From Porphyridium purpureum (Eukaryota; Rhodophyta; Bangiophyceae; Porphyridiales; Porphyridiaceae), in the NCBI GenBank assembly GCA_008690995.1, contig VRMN01000002.1, positions 1,426,001 to 1,490,000 of the forward strand: a DNA stretch of 64,000 nucleotides, in the 5' to 3' direction. Below, piece after piece: positions 49,820-59,729 of this stretch; the first letter of the stretch is position 1; each line of letters starts with the position of its first letter. The position numbers and the translations under genes are program-made. The notes beneath the pieces were generated by a model. The model searched no databases. It saw nothing but the letters and a program-made list of their open reading frames with translations, and was not told where the DNA came from.

Positions 49820-50942
49820 GCCTGTCTCCTTGCGCCAACCGCGTTCCACTTGTGCAGACTGCCACGGCCAAAGCGGACACTGTCTTCCAAGCTACCTGTC
49901 GACAATGACTAGAAGCTAATCCTCACCAAACCAGACCAACAGGTCCAACGTTGACATCCACAATCCCATCCAGTGTTCCTCCCCGTTGCAACCCGACCCC
50001 CGCAACCACCACGACTTGCCAGCTACACAGTACCTAGCTGTACTCACTCGCAGCAACAACGGATGTACAGTTGCTCACCAAACTAGTGTACATGGATGAA
50101 AGGCGGGTGGCGTTTTCTCTTGTTACACGGAAAAAGAAAAATGACCCCATCGGCCGTCGCCTTTCCTTCGCACTTACCTTTCCACCAGACTTGCCTTTCA
50201 AGCCGAGTTGCCTTTCAGTACCTGGCGCTCCTTTTCTGCGACGCGACATGCAACCATGCGTACAACGTCCAATCATAATCTTACATCCCTGTTGCTCTCT
50301 GTTATTCTTGGTTCCTTTGCTTCATAAGAAATGAAAGCAAACCTGTGAAACAAGCAGACTGACAGAGCGTTGAGCGAGTTCTTAACCGCTTTTCGCAGGC
50401 CGCCACGTCTGCATGCGGACAGGAGGCGTTTGACTGGTTCTCACGCCAGGTGGCCGGATGATAATGGACCATGAATATGGAAAGGGAATGTGGATAATGA
50501 GTACGCTGGCGGAGGAGGTGACAGGTGTAACTACTGAGCGTTGAAGCTCTGATTCAACCACGTCGTTGTGAGTTCACGTGCGTTATTGTTCGTACTGCTG
50601 CCGGCCGCTGAAGTTACTGGTTGCCGATGAAACGCCGCGCGGGTAAAGCGCACGTGTAGAATTTACGGTCAAAGATGGGTATCACTAGATACGGGTCCCA
50701 GCGGGACGCGCCGCATAAGAATGTCGGTGCCGAAGCAGACTGGGGGATGCACTGCTGATGTCATCGGGCAGACGTGTACTTTAGACGTCACGGTCGTGTA
50801 TAAAAAGGCGAGACGCGCTTCCCTGGAGGTGCGGCTTTCGACACTTTGCGTGAGATGCGCTTCATCAAGGAAAGAAGGGACAGTCGAACGACTTGAACGA
50901 ATACAGGGGAACACAGCCCGCTGGATCTTGTCTTCTTCTCTC
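49820..50942. other. Divergent intergenic region with TACAGT motifs and a TATA box
   Basis: Contains CAGTACC (50028-50034), TGTACAGT (50064-50071) and a canonical TATA box TATAAAAAGG at 50799-50808 facing the small plus-strand gene. No other gene is seen. Confidence 0.5.
50799..50808 (+). promoter_or_regulatory. TATA box of small hypothetical gene
   Basis: TATAAAAAGG on the plus strand. It lies after the frame's first possible start (50721) and 135 bp before the ATG at 50943, which favours the later ATG as the true start. Confidence 0.55.
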
Positions 50943-51362
50943 ATGGAGCGGTCGAGCGATGACTATTCAACGGACCCACGCGGTCAAGACACGGAGGACA
51001 TCAAGTTCCGACGCAGGCTTAGTGTGTTGGAAGACGCGGTGGAATCCCGACGACGATGGATCAAGAAGGCAACAGACGATTCAAGTTCGCAATCCTATGC
51101 GGTTGAGGCTTTGCATCATGTGCTGGAGGTAAGACCCCGAGCGTTCGGGTCTAGCCTGGAGCGGCAAGGCAGATGTTGGCCCACGGCTTTGCGGCTCGAT
51201 CCCATCGCCGAGACTTCCGAAGAAATGAGTGAGCCTGCAATCGGGAGCTTGCAGTCGCAGAATGAGGACGATGATCTCGAAGGCCAAAGTGAGCTAAGTC
51301 CATCGCCTAGTTCTGACGACATTGAAATCGTTCAATCGTGCACAGCAAGTTCTCTAATTTAA
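50943..51362 (+). CDS. Small hypothetical acidic protein
   Basis: 139 residues from the ATG at 50943 (MERSSDDYSTDPRGQDTEDI). The frame is open back to 50721, but the TATA box at 50799-50808 argues for the downstream start. The N-terminal half is helical and charged (FRRRLSVLEDAVESRRRW, SYAVEALHHVLEV); the C-terminal half is an acidic, Ser-rich tail ending SSDDIEIVQSCTASSLI. I recognise no family. A splice-donor-like GAG|GTAAGA occurs inside at about 51130, so a spliced form cannot be ruled out. It is convergent with the prolyl oligopeptidase gene, with 93 bp between stops. Confidence 0.5.
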   Translation: MERSSDDYSTDPRGQDTEDIKFRRRLSVLEDAVESRRRWIKKATDDSSSQSYAVEALHHVLEVRPRAFGSSLERQGRCWPTALRLDPIAETSEEMSEPAIGSLQSQNEDDDLEGQSELSPSPSSDDIEIVQSCTASSLI

Positions 51363-51455
51363 GCTCGATGTCGAGCCATTTTTATTGTCGAGTCCGTCAA
51401 ATGTAAACGAAGAAGCACCCTTTCCACTCCAACTCACCATACCCTTGTCCTTTCC

Positions 51456-53576
51456 TCAGTCAAAAAGCGCCCTGTGCAGATAGGCAAACTCAAGCGCAGT
51501 GCGCTTTGCTCGTTCGAGCTGCGTCGTTGCAGCCGCATGACCTCCATCAATGTTTTCATAGTACAGAAACGCAAGCCCCTTTTCTTCGAATCGACGTGCC
51601 AACTTGCGCGCATGCGCCGGATGTACGCGATCGTCTTTGGTGCTTGTGACAAAAAAGGGCGTGCAGTAAAGCTTGAGCGGATCGAAATTATGATACGGAG
51701 AAATCGTCTCCAGGAACGCACGCTCCTCTGGAATGTCTGGGTTTCCGTACTCATCCACCCATGATGCCCCGGCGAGAAGCAAATGATACCGCAACATGTC
51801 AAGTAAGGGGACCTGGATCACAACTGCATTCCAAAGATCCGGCCGTTGGTTTAGCATGACGCCCATAAGTAAGCCACCATTTGATCCCCCCATGATACCC
51901 AATCGCTCCTGGCAGGTAATATTCTTCGCGACGAGGTCCTCTGCGACCGCGATGAAATCATCGTATATGACTTGGCGTTTCGTTTTCAAACCTGCTTGGT
52001 GCCACTTTGGCCCGTACTCCCCACCCCCGCGAATGTTTGCCAGCGCAAACGCGCCGCCCTTTTCCAACCATAGTTTCCCAATCACGGGGCGATAGCTCGG
52101 GCCCATTGAAATCTGAAAGCCGCCGTATCCGTACAGCAAGGTGGGCGTGCTGCCATCCTCGGGAATGTCAGTGCGGCTTACAAGGAAGTAAGGCACAGCG
52201 GTGCCATCTTTCGACTGGACGAAGAACTGCCGACAATAAAGTGAAGAAGCATCGAATTTGGATGCCAATCGTTTGAGTAACCGAAGCATGTCACAGTCTG
52301 GCTCAAAGGAGAACAACGAATCGGGGGTCAGAAAACCGTCAAACGATACATGGATCACAGGTTCGCGCTTGGACGCAAAGACCACGCTCGTGTTGCCAAT
52401 GCCAGCGCCGTTAAGCTGAATTTCCTTGAATGCGAATCCATTGTTCGGACCGTCGCCGGACATGCATAGTACCTTTTCCGTCGCGTCCTCGGATATGCTG
52501 ATGAGCGCCACATCCCGACTGATAGAGACCCTTGAAATGGCCTGATTTTCTCGCGGGCGCTTAAGAACTCGTACGTAATCAATTTCCTTGTTCTCCAAAA
52601 AATGTGCGATGTGGAAGCCGACAAGATCTCCTGATGCAAACTCGACCGACTCGTCCGAGGTCCCAGATATGGACTCGCCGCGAGCAGCCCAATCTTGCTC
52701 CAGAGAAATGAGCATGACACCCCGATAGACGCCATGCATAGAGCACTTTGGTGGCAAAGGGAACTTGACGGGCTTCTCGTGGTCATCGGCATCCAGCATC
52801 CAGTACGTGGAAGTGAAAAACGTATCGGCCTGCACGGCGAGCGGCACAAGTCTGCCATCGTCGAGCTCGAAAGTCGACGCTTGAACCGTGACGTCGGTCT
52901 TCTTGCCCCGGATTACTTCGACCGCTTCTTCCAGCGGACTTCCCCGCTTCCAGCGCTTCACCACGTACGGATAGCCGCTTTCCGTGACGGAGTCGCCGTC
53001 TCCCCAGTCAGTGGCCACCAGCAGGGTGTCCTGATCCAACCACGCACAGCTCTGCTTTGCCTCCGGCAAGATGAAGGCATCCTTTGTACGATCGACAAAC
53101 TGACCTGTCTCAATGTCAAACTCGCGCTTGGTGACGGCATCCTTGCCGCCATTGGACAGCGAAACTAGACACTTCACCACGGACGGATTCTCGACCGACA
53201 CGAACACATTAGATCCTTTGAACACCCAGTTGCGGTCCTCCGCTTTGGCTAAAGCGTCGATGTCCAAGATTGTCTGCCATTTTGGCTCAGGCAGCTCGTA
53301 CTCGTGAAGTGATGTGCGGCGCCAAATCCCTTTGACGTGGGTCTCGTCCTGCCAAAAATTGTATATGTAGTCGCCACGCACCACACCATACGGAATCCGG
53401 TCCTGCGACGTCAGGATCGATATCGCCTCCTCCTCTAACGTCGCATAGTAATGTTCCGCCTGGAGAATTCTCAGCGAACGTTCGTTCTGCGCCTTGACCC
53501 AATCCAATGCGCGCTCGCCTTCGACCTCTTCCAACCACAGGTGCCTCTCCTCCAAGGCGACTTCCGCCTCCTCCAT
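51456..53576 (-). CDS. Prolyl oligopeptidase family serine peptidase (S9A)
   Basis: 706 residues from the ATG at 53576, the usual prolyl oligopeptidase length (about 710). The N-terminal two-thirds is the beta-propeller gate (DYIYNFWQDETHVKGIWRRT, SCAWLDQDTLLVATDWGDGD). The C-terminal alpha/beta hydrolase domain has LLYGYGGFQISMGPSY, ANIRGGGEYGPKWHQAGL, nucleophile S565 in GIMGGSNGGLL, D649 in TKDDRVHP and H680 in IDGGHAA. The family cleaves short peptides after proline; the closest relatives of this sequence may instead be the bacterial-like S9 peptidases, so exact specificity is uncertain. No signal or transit peptide is seen, so it is probably cytosolic. Divergent from the DUF1995 gene. 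Confidence 0.93.
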   Translation of the reverse strand: MEEAEVALEERHLWLEEVEGERALDWVKAQNERSLRILQAEHYYATLEEEAISILTSQDRIPYGVVRGDYIYNFWQDETHVKGIWRRTSLHEYELPEPKWQTILDIDALAKAEDRNWVFKGSNVFVSVENPSVVKCLVSLSNGGKDAVTKREFDIETGQFVDRTKDAFILPEAKQSCAWLDQDTLLVATDWGDGDSVTESGYPYVVKRWKRGSPLEEAVEVIRGKKTDVTVQASTFELDDGRLVPLAVQADTFFTSTYWMLDADDHEKPVKFPLPPKCSMHGVYRGVMLISLEQDWAARGESISGTSDESVEFASGDLVGFHIAHFLENKEIDYVRVLKRPRENQAISRVSISRDVALISISEDATEKVLCMSGDGPNNGFAFKEIQLNGAGIGNTSVVFASKREPVIHVSFDGFLTPDSLFSFEPDCDMLRLLKRLASKFDASSLYCRQFFVQSKDGTAVPYFLVSRTDIPEDGSTPTLLYGYGGFQISMGPSYRPVIGKLWLEKGGAFALANIRGGGEYGPKWHQAGLKTKRQVIYDDFIAVAEDLVAKNITCQERLGIMGGSNGGLLMGVMLNQRPDLWNAVVIQVPLLDMLRYHLLLAGASWVDEYGNPDIPEERAFLETISPYHNFDPLKLYCTPFFVTSTKDDRVHPAHARKLARRFEEKGLAFLYYENIDGGHAAATTQLERAKRTALEFAYLHRALFD

Positions 53577-54122
53577 CCTTCTTTATGGGTGCGCCTGATC
53601 CGACCACAGATCGTGCCGTGCGCCGCCGAAAGCTAGCGTAGCGCCGTCGCCACAAACTTTGAGACCTAAAAGACGCCTGCAGCCTTCTTCTCCTCCAGGT
53701 AACAAGTTCCTCTCACGTCTGTAGAGCGAGATATTCGTGACAGCAATGGGACAAAGGAACAGCAACTTGTGAGCGAAACGATTCCTTTCGGAGCTGGTCT
53801 GTCAAGGTGTATGTTCCATGAGCTTCCGGTGAGGTGGAAGAGAAGAGGCAAGGGAAATCTAGGCGCTGGTGTGAAGCCCGCGCCCATATAAAGCCGATTT
53901 CAGCTCGTGGAGTGACTGACGTGTGACTTTATCCACTGGCTGGACTGCAGGAACCTTTTTACCTCAAAAAGAGGAAGAAGGACGGCTTCCGCGGTGGGTC
54001 ACGCCTGACATTGGACACGGGTCCTCCGCCTGATCAAGACCACCTTCTGACGCGTTTCTCGGGACGTCCGTATCAAGAAGGATCGCGTTTTGTCGTCCAG
54101 AACGACAGTCACTTGGATAGGA
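53577..54122. other. Divergent intergenic region, nothing recognised
   Basis: Between the prolyl oligopeptidase and DUF1995 genes. I see no TACAGT motif, TATA box or repeat. Confidence 0.45.
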
Positions 54123-55040
54123 ATGATGGCGTTTGTTTCTTCTGCGTGGGCACATCCCACCGATTGTCGAGTAGAATCCTCGCGCCGCGTGTGGTGCAGT
54201 GCGCCGAACCGTTCGATGGCCGCGAAAGCGCGGACAACGCGATGTGTTTCGCTGAAGATGAACGGCGAGGCTGGAGACGCACCTTTGACTCTGCCACCTC
54301 GAGATTACCCGCAGCTGTACGTGCAGAGTTTGGAAGCGATCCGTGCGGCGTTGAAGGAAAAAGTGCAGTTTCTTGAGCTCGAATTCCCTGCGCTCAGAAA
54401 TATGGCCACGTCGGCACTGAACCAGATTGCGGACGCGAACCGCGAACACGCCAGGGCATTGGCTACTGCGCTGGCTGCAGACAAAGATGCAGGTACTGTG
54501 TGCCTAGTGTTCCCTGATGCGAAGGAGGCTGCACTCGCCACCAAGGTTTTCGGAGAAAGCACGGTTCTTCCGTTTGAAGTTGGCAGTCTTGCAGCAGCAG
54601 CGACAATGCAGGCCGAGCGTGAGCAGCCTGCAGGATCCACGCGCACGCTGTTCGTTGTGGTAAACCCGGGCTTCAACATCGAAGAGTGGCTGCAGCTCGA
54701 GTCTTTACATCTTGGACACCCTTCTGATCCCATTCTCGTGATCAACGGCGGGATGGACCGCGTGCGCAGCGGCTACTACCCGCGCTTATTCTACCCAAAG
54801 CTCCATCAGACCAAGGATCGCTTTCTGTGCAAGTTTGAACCGGTCTTCTTTTACAAGCCGTTTGGCAGTGGACTGGGCACGTTGTACCGCAAATTCCCAG
54901 CCGACTGGCAGACACTCTTCCATGTCAAGGACGGCGGCGGCTACCGTCTGCTGTCTCAGGACGCTCAACGCCCCGAGTATAAAGTGGTGGAGCAGAACTT
55001 CCGCGCAGAGTCCATTGCCGTCTACCAGAAGCGGACCTAG
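54123..55040 (+). CDS. DUF1995 domain protein, probably plastid
   Basis: The frame opens at a TTG (54090); the first ATG is 54123 (MMAFVSSAWAHPTDCRVESS), giving 305 residues. The first 50 residues are rich in Ser, Arg and Ala, like a plastid transit peptide. The rest matches the DUF1995 pattern seen in cyanobacteria, algae and plants: LPPRDYPQLYVQSLEAIRAA, VQFLELEFPAL, TVCLVFPDAKEAALATKVF, FVVVNPGFNIEEWLQLE, PILVINGGMDRVRSGYYPRL, VFFYKPFGSGLGTLYRKFPA. Plant members include LPA3 and the C-terminal part of chloroplast adenylate kinase 5, some tied to photosystem assembly; the biochemical role is not settled. The domain appears complete. Confidence 0.85.
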   Translation: MMAFVSSAWAHPTDCRVESSRRVWCSAPNRSMAAKARTTRCVSLKMNGEAGDAPLTLPPRDYPQLYVQSLEAIRAALKEKVQFLELEFPALRNMATSALNQIADANREHARALATALAADKDAGTVCLVFPDAKEAALATKVFGESTVLPFEVGSLAAAATMQAEREQPAGSTRTLFVVVNPGFNIEEWLQLESLHLGHPSDPILVINGGMDRVRSGYYPRLFYPKLHQTKDRFLCKFEPVFFYKPFGSGLGTLYRKFPADWQTLFHVKDGGGYRLLSQDAQRPEYKVVEQNFRAESIAVYQKRT

Positions 55041-55467
55041 ACGCCCATGAGAAATTACACGCCAAATTCCCACAAACGCCTCGGATCGTAACCAAGCTGT
55101 ACTTTATAGAGGTACAGCGCACTGATCTCGGCGGTTTCGCAAACGCTGAGCGCGAGTGCGAGCAGGAACAGGAGCAGTGAGCAGGTCTTTGAATGTGGCC
55201 TGCGGGCGGAGTCGAAATCCTTCGGGCGGTGTTAGGCACAGCAATGACGGATGCTAGAACAATGTTTTGCCAGCCAGGCGCCAGATATGAATGGCACCCA
55301 CGCTCGTGACTTTAAAACGTCGAGTCGCTCGAGTGGAGATATGCCGAGCAAACTCTCGACAGTGATTACCTTCAAGGGATAAAGAAGAAACAAAAGGGTG
55401 GCTCTCATTTTGAGGTGATTGATAGGATTTGCTGCGCTCCGGTTTGGTGCGCTCTTCGTGCTTCGCC
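55041..55467. other. Intergenic region with TACAGT inverted repeat
   Basis: Holds the inverted repeat at 55096-55118. No gene is seen. It is the likely promoter of the ABCB gene. Confidence 0.5.
55096..55118. promoter_or_regulatory. Inverted repeat GCTGTAC / GTACAGC
   Basis: Perfect 7-bp inverted repeat with a 9-bp spacer containing TTTATAG. Each arm resembles the recurrent GTACAGT core. It lies about 350 bp upstream of the ABCB start. Confidence 0.4.
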
Positions 55468-58400
55468 ATGAGCAACGCGCACGAACAGCCGGATGTACTG
55501 CCGCACGAGGAGAAAAGTGAAGATGGCGGCACCGTGCAGGACGTGCAGAACTCGTTCCGGACTGAGCAATCGCATTCGTTTCTGAAAAAGATGACAGAAT
55601 GGCTTACAAAGCGCAAGACAAACCAGGGAAATAAGTCTTCCGCACAGGAGGAGGCGTCGCCCACGATTAAACCGCTCAAGTATCGACATTTGTTTCGCTA
55701 CGCGGATCGATACGACAAGATATGTATCTTCTTTGGATTCTGGGCTGCAGCGTGCCATGGTGCGTGCCTGCCCTTATTCACTATTATTTTTGGCGACGTC
55801 ATAGACCAGCTTGGGGAAACTAGCGATCCTTCAGCCTACGACCCGGACCTTTTTCTCGACCAAATGCGAACCTCGGCCATTTGGTTCGTGGTCATAGGTT
55901 GCGTTGCTTTCGTGTTCGCTGGCTTTCAGGTGGGTTTGTTCATGTTTTCTTCCGCCCGCCAGGGCAACCGCATTCGGAAAAAGTACGTGCGTGGCGTCTT
56001 TTCGCAGGAGATGGCATACTTTGACGCCCACGAGTCTGGCGAGCTGACAAGCAGGGTGGCGGGTGATGTGGGCATCATCACGAGTGGATTTGGAGACAAG
56101 CTTGGTAGTTTTATCCAGTTCTACTCGACGTTTTTAGTTGGCTTGATCATCGGATTCGCGTACGGCTGGAAACTGACGCTCGTCATCTTGTCGACGACTC
56201 CACTGCTCGTGCTATCTGGTGCGCTCTGGGCAAAGTTCTCAGCCGACGCCACTGTGGAAGGCCAAGCGGCGTATGCGAGTGCTGGTGCGATCGCTGAGGA
56301 AGTATTTTCGCTCATTCGCACCGTGGTTGCATTTGGAGGCGAAGAACGCGAAATGGAGCGCTATAATGTCGAGCTCGGTGCGGCGTACAAGGTGGGCGTC
56401 AAGCGATCAGCGATGGGTGGTGTTGCCATCGGACTGACCATGTTCATAATATTCAGCTCGTACGGACTCGGCTTTTGGTACGGCAATGAGCTCGTTCAAC
56501 GTGGTGAGATGACGGCCGGACGGGTGCTCACCGTGTTCTTTTCAGTAGTGATCGGGGCAATGGGGCTTGGCCAAGCAGCACCAGCTCAGACTGCATTCGC
56601 CGCTGCACGTGGCGCCGCGCCGCGCGTGTTTGAAATGATTGAACGTGTGCCGTTGATCGACAACTTTAGCACAGATGGAGAAATACTCGACAGTGCTAGC
56701 TTTGAAGGTGATTTGGAGTTCCGCAATGTGAAGTTTACGTACGCTTCGCGCCCAAATGAGATGATCTTAAACGACATGTCGTTCAAGGTGAACCCTGGGC
56801 AGACGCTTGCGCTCGTGGGTAGCAGTGGATGCGGCAAATCAACAAGCATTGGACTCATTGAACGCTTTTATGACGTGCTCGAAGGTGAGGTTTTGATGGG
56901 TAATAAGGATGTGCGCACCATCAATGTGCAGTCACTGCGCAATCAGATTGGCTTAGTAGGTCAAATGCCGACCCTCTTTGCAGTCTCAATTCGTGAAAAT
57001 ATCGCACTGGGTGCAGGGTTTGAAGTTGTGGAGCAAGAGCAGCGTCATGTTGATGGCTCGGAAGGAGACCTTTCTCCAAAGTGCGTCTTTCGACGCAAGG
57101 TAGTGAGTTTTGAGGAAATTCAGGAAGCGGCCAAAAAGGCGAATGCGCATGAGTTCATCATGCGGATGCCGGAACAGTACGATACCATCCTGGGTCAGCG
57201 CGGCGCACTCTTATCCGGCGGTCAGAAACAGCGCGTGGCCATCGCGCGCGCGTTGGTGCGTGACCCGAAAATTCTCCTGCTCGATGAAGCAACGAGTGCC
57301 TTGGACACGAAATCGGAAAAGACCGTACAGGCTGCAATCGAGGCGGCCGCCAAGGGTCGCACGACGGTGGTGATTGCTCATCGGCTGTCGACTGTGAGGC
57401 ATGCTGACATTATTGCGGTGGTTGATGCGGGGCAGATCGTGGAGTCTGGCCCTCACGACGAGCTGATGAAAATTCCTAATGGTCGCTACAAGGATATGGT
57501 TCAAGTGCAGAATATTCAGAGCGAAGAGGACGCAAGAAAGACGAGATCACACGATCGTACGGATGATGACTCGCCCGATGATCCCTTGCAGATGCTGGCG
57601 GAAGAGGACGAGGAGCACGCGATTCTCGCTTCGGCCTACAATCAAGGCAACGCTTGTGGAACGGCCACAGCGCGCTCTCATGCGTCTGAAAAGGAGTCAT
57701 TCATGCAGACTTCAGAAACAGGCGATGCAGGTGAAAATGGGGCGGTACAAAAGCCCGCAGTTGACAGGAATGTCGCGCTGCGCGCGCTGAAGCTAAATAC
57801 GAAAGAATGGTACATTGTTGCGATAGGCGTGCTTGGTGCTGTGATGAACGGGTCATCCTTCCCAGTTTTCGCGCTTATCTTTTCAGAGTTGGTCGTCGTG
57901 CTCACAAAGACGGACAATAGCTCAGACGTGACCTTCTGGGCATGTATGTTTGTCGTGATTGGTGTGGGAACGTGGATCGCCCTATTCCTTCAGGTTTGGA
58001 TGTTTGGTTGGTCTGGTGAGCTCCTCACGCGTCGCGTGCGCAGCATGAGCTTTGCGGCGGTGGTACGACAAGATATTGCATTCTTTGACCACCGCGACCA
58101 TACTGTTGGTGCCCTCTCGACCATGCTCGCGTCCGACGCTAATGCGGCGCGAAGTCTAGCTGGTGATACGCTAGGCGCGGTTGCTGCGTCACTTACAACG
58201 ATTGCGGTGGGCATAATCCTTGCGTTCACGGCCTGCTGGAAGCTGGCTTTCGTGGTGTTGGCGTTTATGCCAGCGATGGTCATTGCGGAGATGCTTCAGG
58301 TCAAGCTGATGACGGGCTTTTCCGATAAGTCTGACAAACAGTTTGCGGAGGCCGGCCGCGTGGCATCCGAGGCCGTTGATAACATCCGAACAATTACGTC

Positions 58401-59517
58401 GCTTGGGCTTGGCGATCACTTCTCCGAATTGTACCGAGAAGAATTACGAGGGCCCGCTCGTCAAGCCCGGAAGTCAGCGTTGGTCACCGGTATCGCATTC
58501 GGATTTAGCATGTTTGTCGAATTCGCGATTTGGGCGGTCTCGTTCTACTATGGCAGCTTGTTGATTGATCGGATGGAGTGCAGTTTTGACGGGGTCATGC
58601 GCGCAATCTCCGCACTCCTTTTTGCAGCAATGCAGCTGGGTCAAGTGTCAGCCACGATGCCGGACCTAGCAAAGGCGAAGGTGGCAGCAACGCGCGTGTT
58701 CCGCTTGATTGATCTGAAGCCCGAAATTGACGCATTCAGCGATGCAGGGAGCAAGCTCGAGTCGGTGGCTGGTGACATTGTGTTTGAGGAGGTCAAGTTT
58801 GAGTATCCGACCCGCAAAGAGGTTCCTGTGCTTCGTGGACTGTCCGTATTCATCGAACATGGTCAGACACTTGCGCTGGTTGGCGAGAGTGGTTGCGGGA
58901 AGTCTACCACAGTCGGTCTTTTAGAGCGCTTTTACAACTACCGCTCTGGTACCATCAAACTTGACGGCGTTCCGCTCACGGACCTGAACGTGCGCTGGCT
59001 GCGTTCTCAAATCGGTATTGTGAGCCAGGAACCAGACCTGTTCAACACAACAATCCGGGAGAATATTTTGTACGGCTTTTCCAAGGACGATATGACCATT
59101 GTAACCGACGACCAGATTGAAAGCGCTGCGGAACTTGCCAACGCGGTTGATTTCATCAAAGGGCTTCCGAACGGCTTTGACGAGCCCGTGGGAGAGCGTG
59201 GCGGTAAATTATCCGGCGGACAGCGACAGCGCATTGCTCTCGCGCGGGCGCTGGTGCGCAACCCGAAAATTCTTCTTCTAGATGAAGCCACGAGCGCACT
59301 AGACTCGCGCAGCGAGCGCGTGGTTCAAGAAGCATTGACTCGAGCGGCGAAGGGCCGAACCACGCTGGTCATAGCCCACCGCCTATCTACCATTGCAGAT
59401 TCCGAGAAGATTGCCGTGGTTCAGCGGGGCCGCATTGTTGAACAAGGCAGCCACGCCGAACTGATGGCCAAACCCGGCAGTCAGTACGCTCTACTGGTGA
59501 AGACTCAACACAGCTAG
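55468..59517 (+). CDS. Full-length ABCB (P-glycoprotein/MDR-type) transporter
   Basis: The frame opens at a TTG (55429); the first ATG is 55468 (MSNAHEQPDVLPHEEKSEDG), giving 1349 residues. Domain order TMD1-NBD1-TMD2-NBD2, typical of full-size ABCB exporters. NBD1: Walker A GSSGCGKST near residue 451, signature LSGGQKQR near 582, Walker B ILLLDEATSALD near 602. NBD2: Walker A GESGCGKST near 1138, LSGGQRQR near 1248, ILLLDEATSALD near 1268. NBD1 has an extra stretch of about 25 residues after the Q-loop (VEQEQRHVDGSEGD), and its Q-loop reads GQMPTLF where SQEPVLF is usual; NBD2 keeps SQEPDLF. Substrates may be lipids, pigments or xenobiotics; unknown. Plasma or vacuolar membrane is likely. 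Upstream neighbour is DUF1995 on the same strand. Confidence 0.95.
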   Translation: MSNAHEQPDVLPHEEKSEDGGTVQDVQNSFRTEQSHSFLKKMTEWLTKRKTNQGNKSSAQEEASPTIKPLKYRHLFRYADRYDKICIFFGFWAAACHGACLPLFTIIFGDVIDQLGETSDPSAYDPDLFLDQMRTSAIWFVVIGCVAFVFAGFQVGLFMFSSARQGNRIRKKYVRGVFSQEMAYFDAHESGELTSRVAGDVGIITSGFGDKLGSFIQFYSTFLVGLIIGFAYGWKLTLVILSTTPLLVLSGALWAKFSADATVEGQAAYASAGAIAEEVFSLIRTVVAFGGEEREMERYNVELGAAYKVGVKRSAMGGVAIGLTMFIIFSSYGLGFWYGNELVQRGEMTAGRVLTVFFSVVIGAMGLGQAAPAQTAFAAARGAAPRVFEMIERVPLIDNFSTDGEILDSASFEGDLEFRNVKFTYASRPNEMILNDMSFKVNPGQTLALVGSSGCGKSTSIGLIERFYDVLEGEVLMGNKDVRTINVQSLRNQIGLVGQMPTLFAVSIRENIALGAGFEVVEQEQRHVDGSEGDLSPKCVFRRKVVSFEEIQEAAKKANAHEFIMRMPEQYDTILGQRGALLSGGQKQRVAIARALVRDPKILLLDEATSALDTKSEKTVQAAIEAAAKGRTTVVIAHRLSTVRHADIIAVVDAGQIVESGPHDELMKIPNGRYKDMVQVQNIQSEEDARKTRSHDRTDDDSPDDPLQMLAEEDEEHAILASAYNQGNACGTATARSHASEKESFMQTSETGDAGENGAVQKPAVDRNVALRALKLNTKEWYIVAIGVLGAVMNGSSFPVFALIFSELVVVLTKTDNSSDVTFWACMFVVIGVGTWIALFLQVWMFGWSGELLTRRVRSMSFAAVVRQDIAFFDHRDHTVGALSTMLASDANAARSLAGDTLGAVAASLTTIAVGIILAFTACWKLAFVVLAFMPAMVIAEMLQVKLMTGFSDKSDKQFAEAGRVASEAVDNIRTITSLGLGDHFSELYREELRGPARQARKSALVTGIAFGFSMFVEFAIWAVSFYYGSLLIDRMECSFDGVMRAISALLFAAMQLGQVSATMPDLAKAKVAATRVFRLIDLKPEIDAFSDAGSKLESVAGDIVFEEVKFEYPTRKEVPVLRGLSVFIEHGQTLALVGESGCGKSTTVGLLERFYNYRSGTIKLDGVPLTDLNVRWLRSQIGIVSQEPDLFNTTIRENILYGFSKDDMTIVTDDQIESAAELANAVDFIKGLPNGFDEPVGERGGKLSGGQRQRIALARALVRNPKILLLDEATSALDSRSERVVQEALTRAAKGRTTLVIAHRLSTIADSEKIAVVQRGRIVEQGSHAELMAKPGSQYALLVKTQHS

Positions 59518-59729
59518 GACTCGCTTGCAACAAAAACAATAAACGCACCGACTCCAACGCCTTGTCATTGATTTTTCTTCTCTTGTTGCGTGCGCAAAAT
59601 TCGTCAACCGGCCGGGGCGAGGAAGAGGACGAAAAGAGAGACAGGCGCCGGTCGAGTTGGTGTGAGCCCGCGTTTGGTGTTGGTGTTGGTGTTGCCTGAA
59701 GCAAGTGAGCGTCAACGGCTCAGAGAGAG

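Noticed and set aside
51128-51136. Splice-donor-like GAG|GTAAGA in the small hypothetical gene
   Set aside because: The frame stays open past it to the stop, and no matching acceptor was evident. Kept only as a caution in the gene entry.
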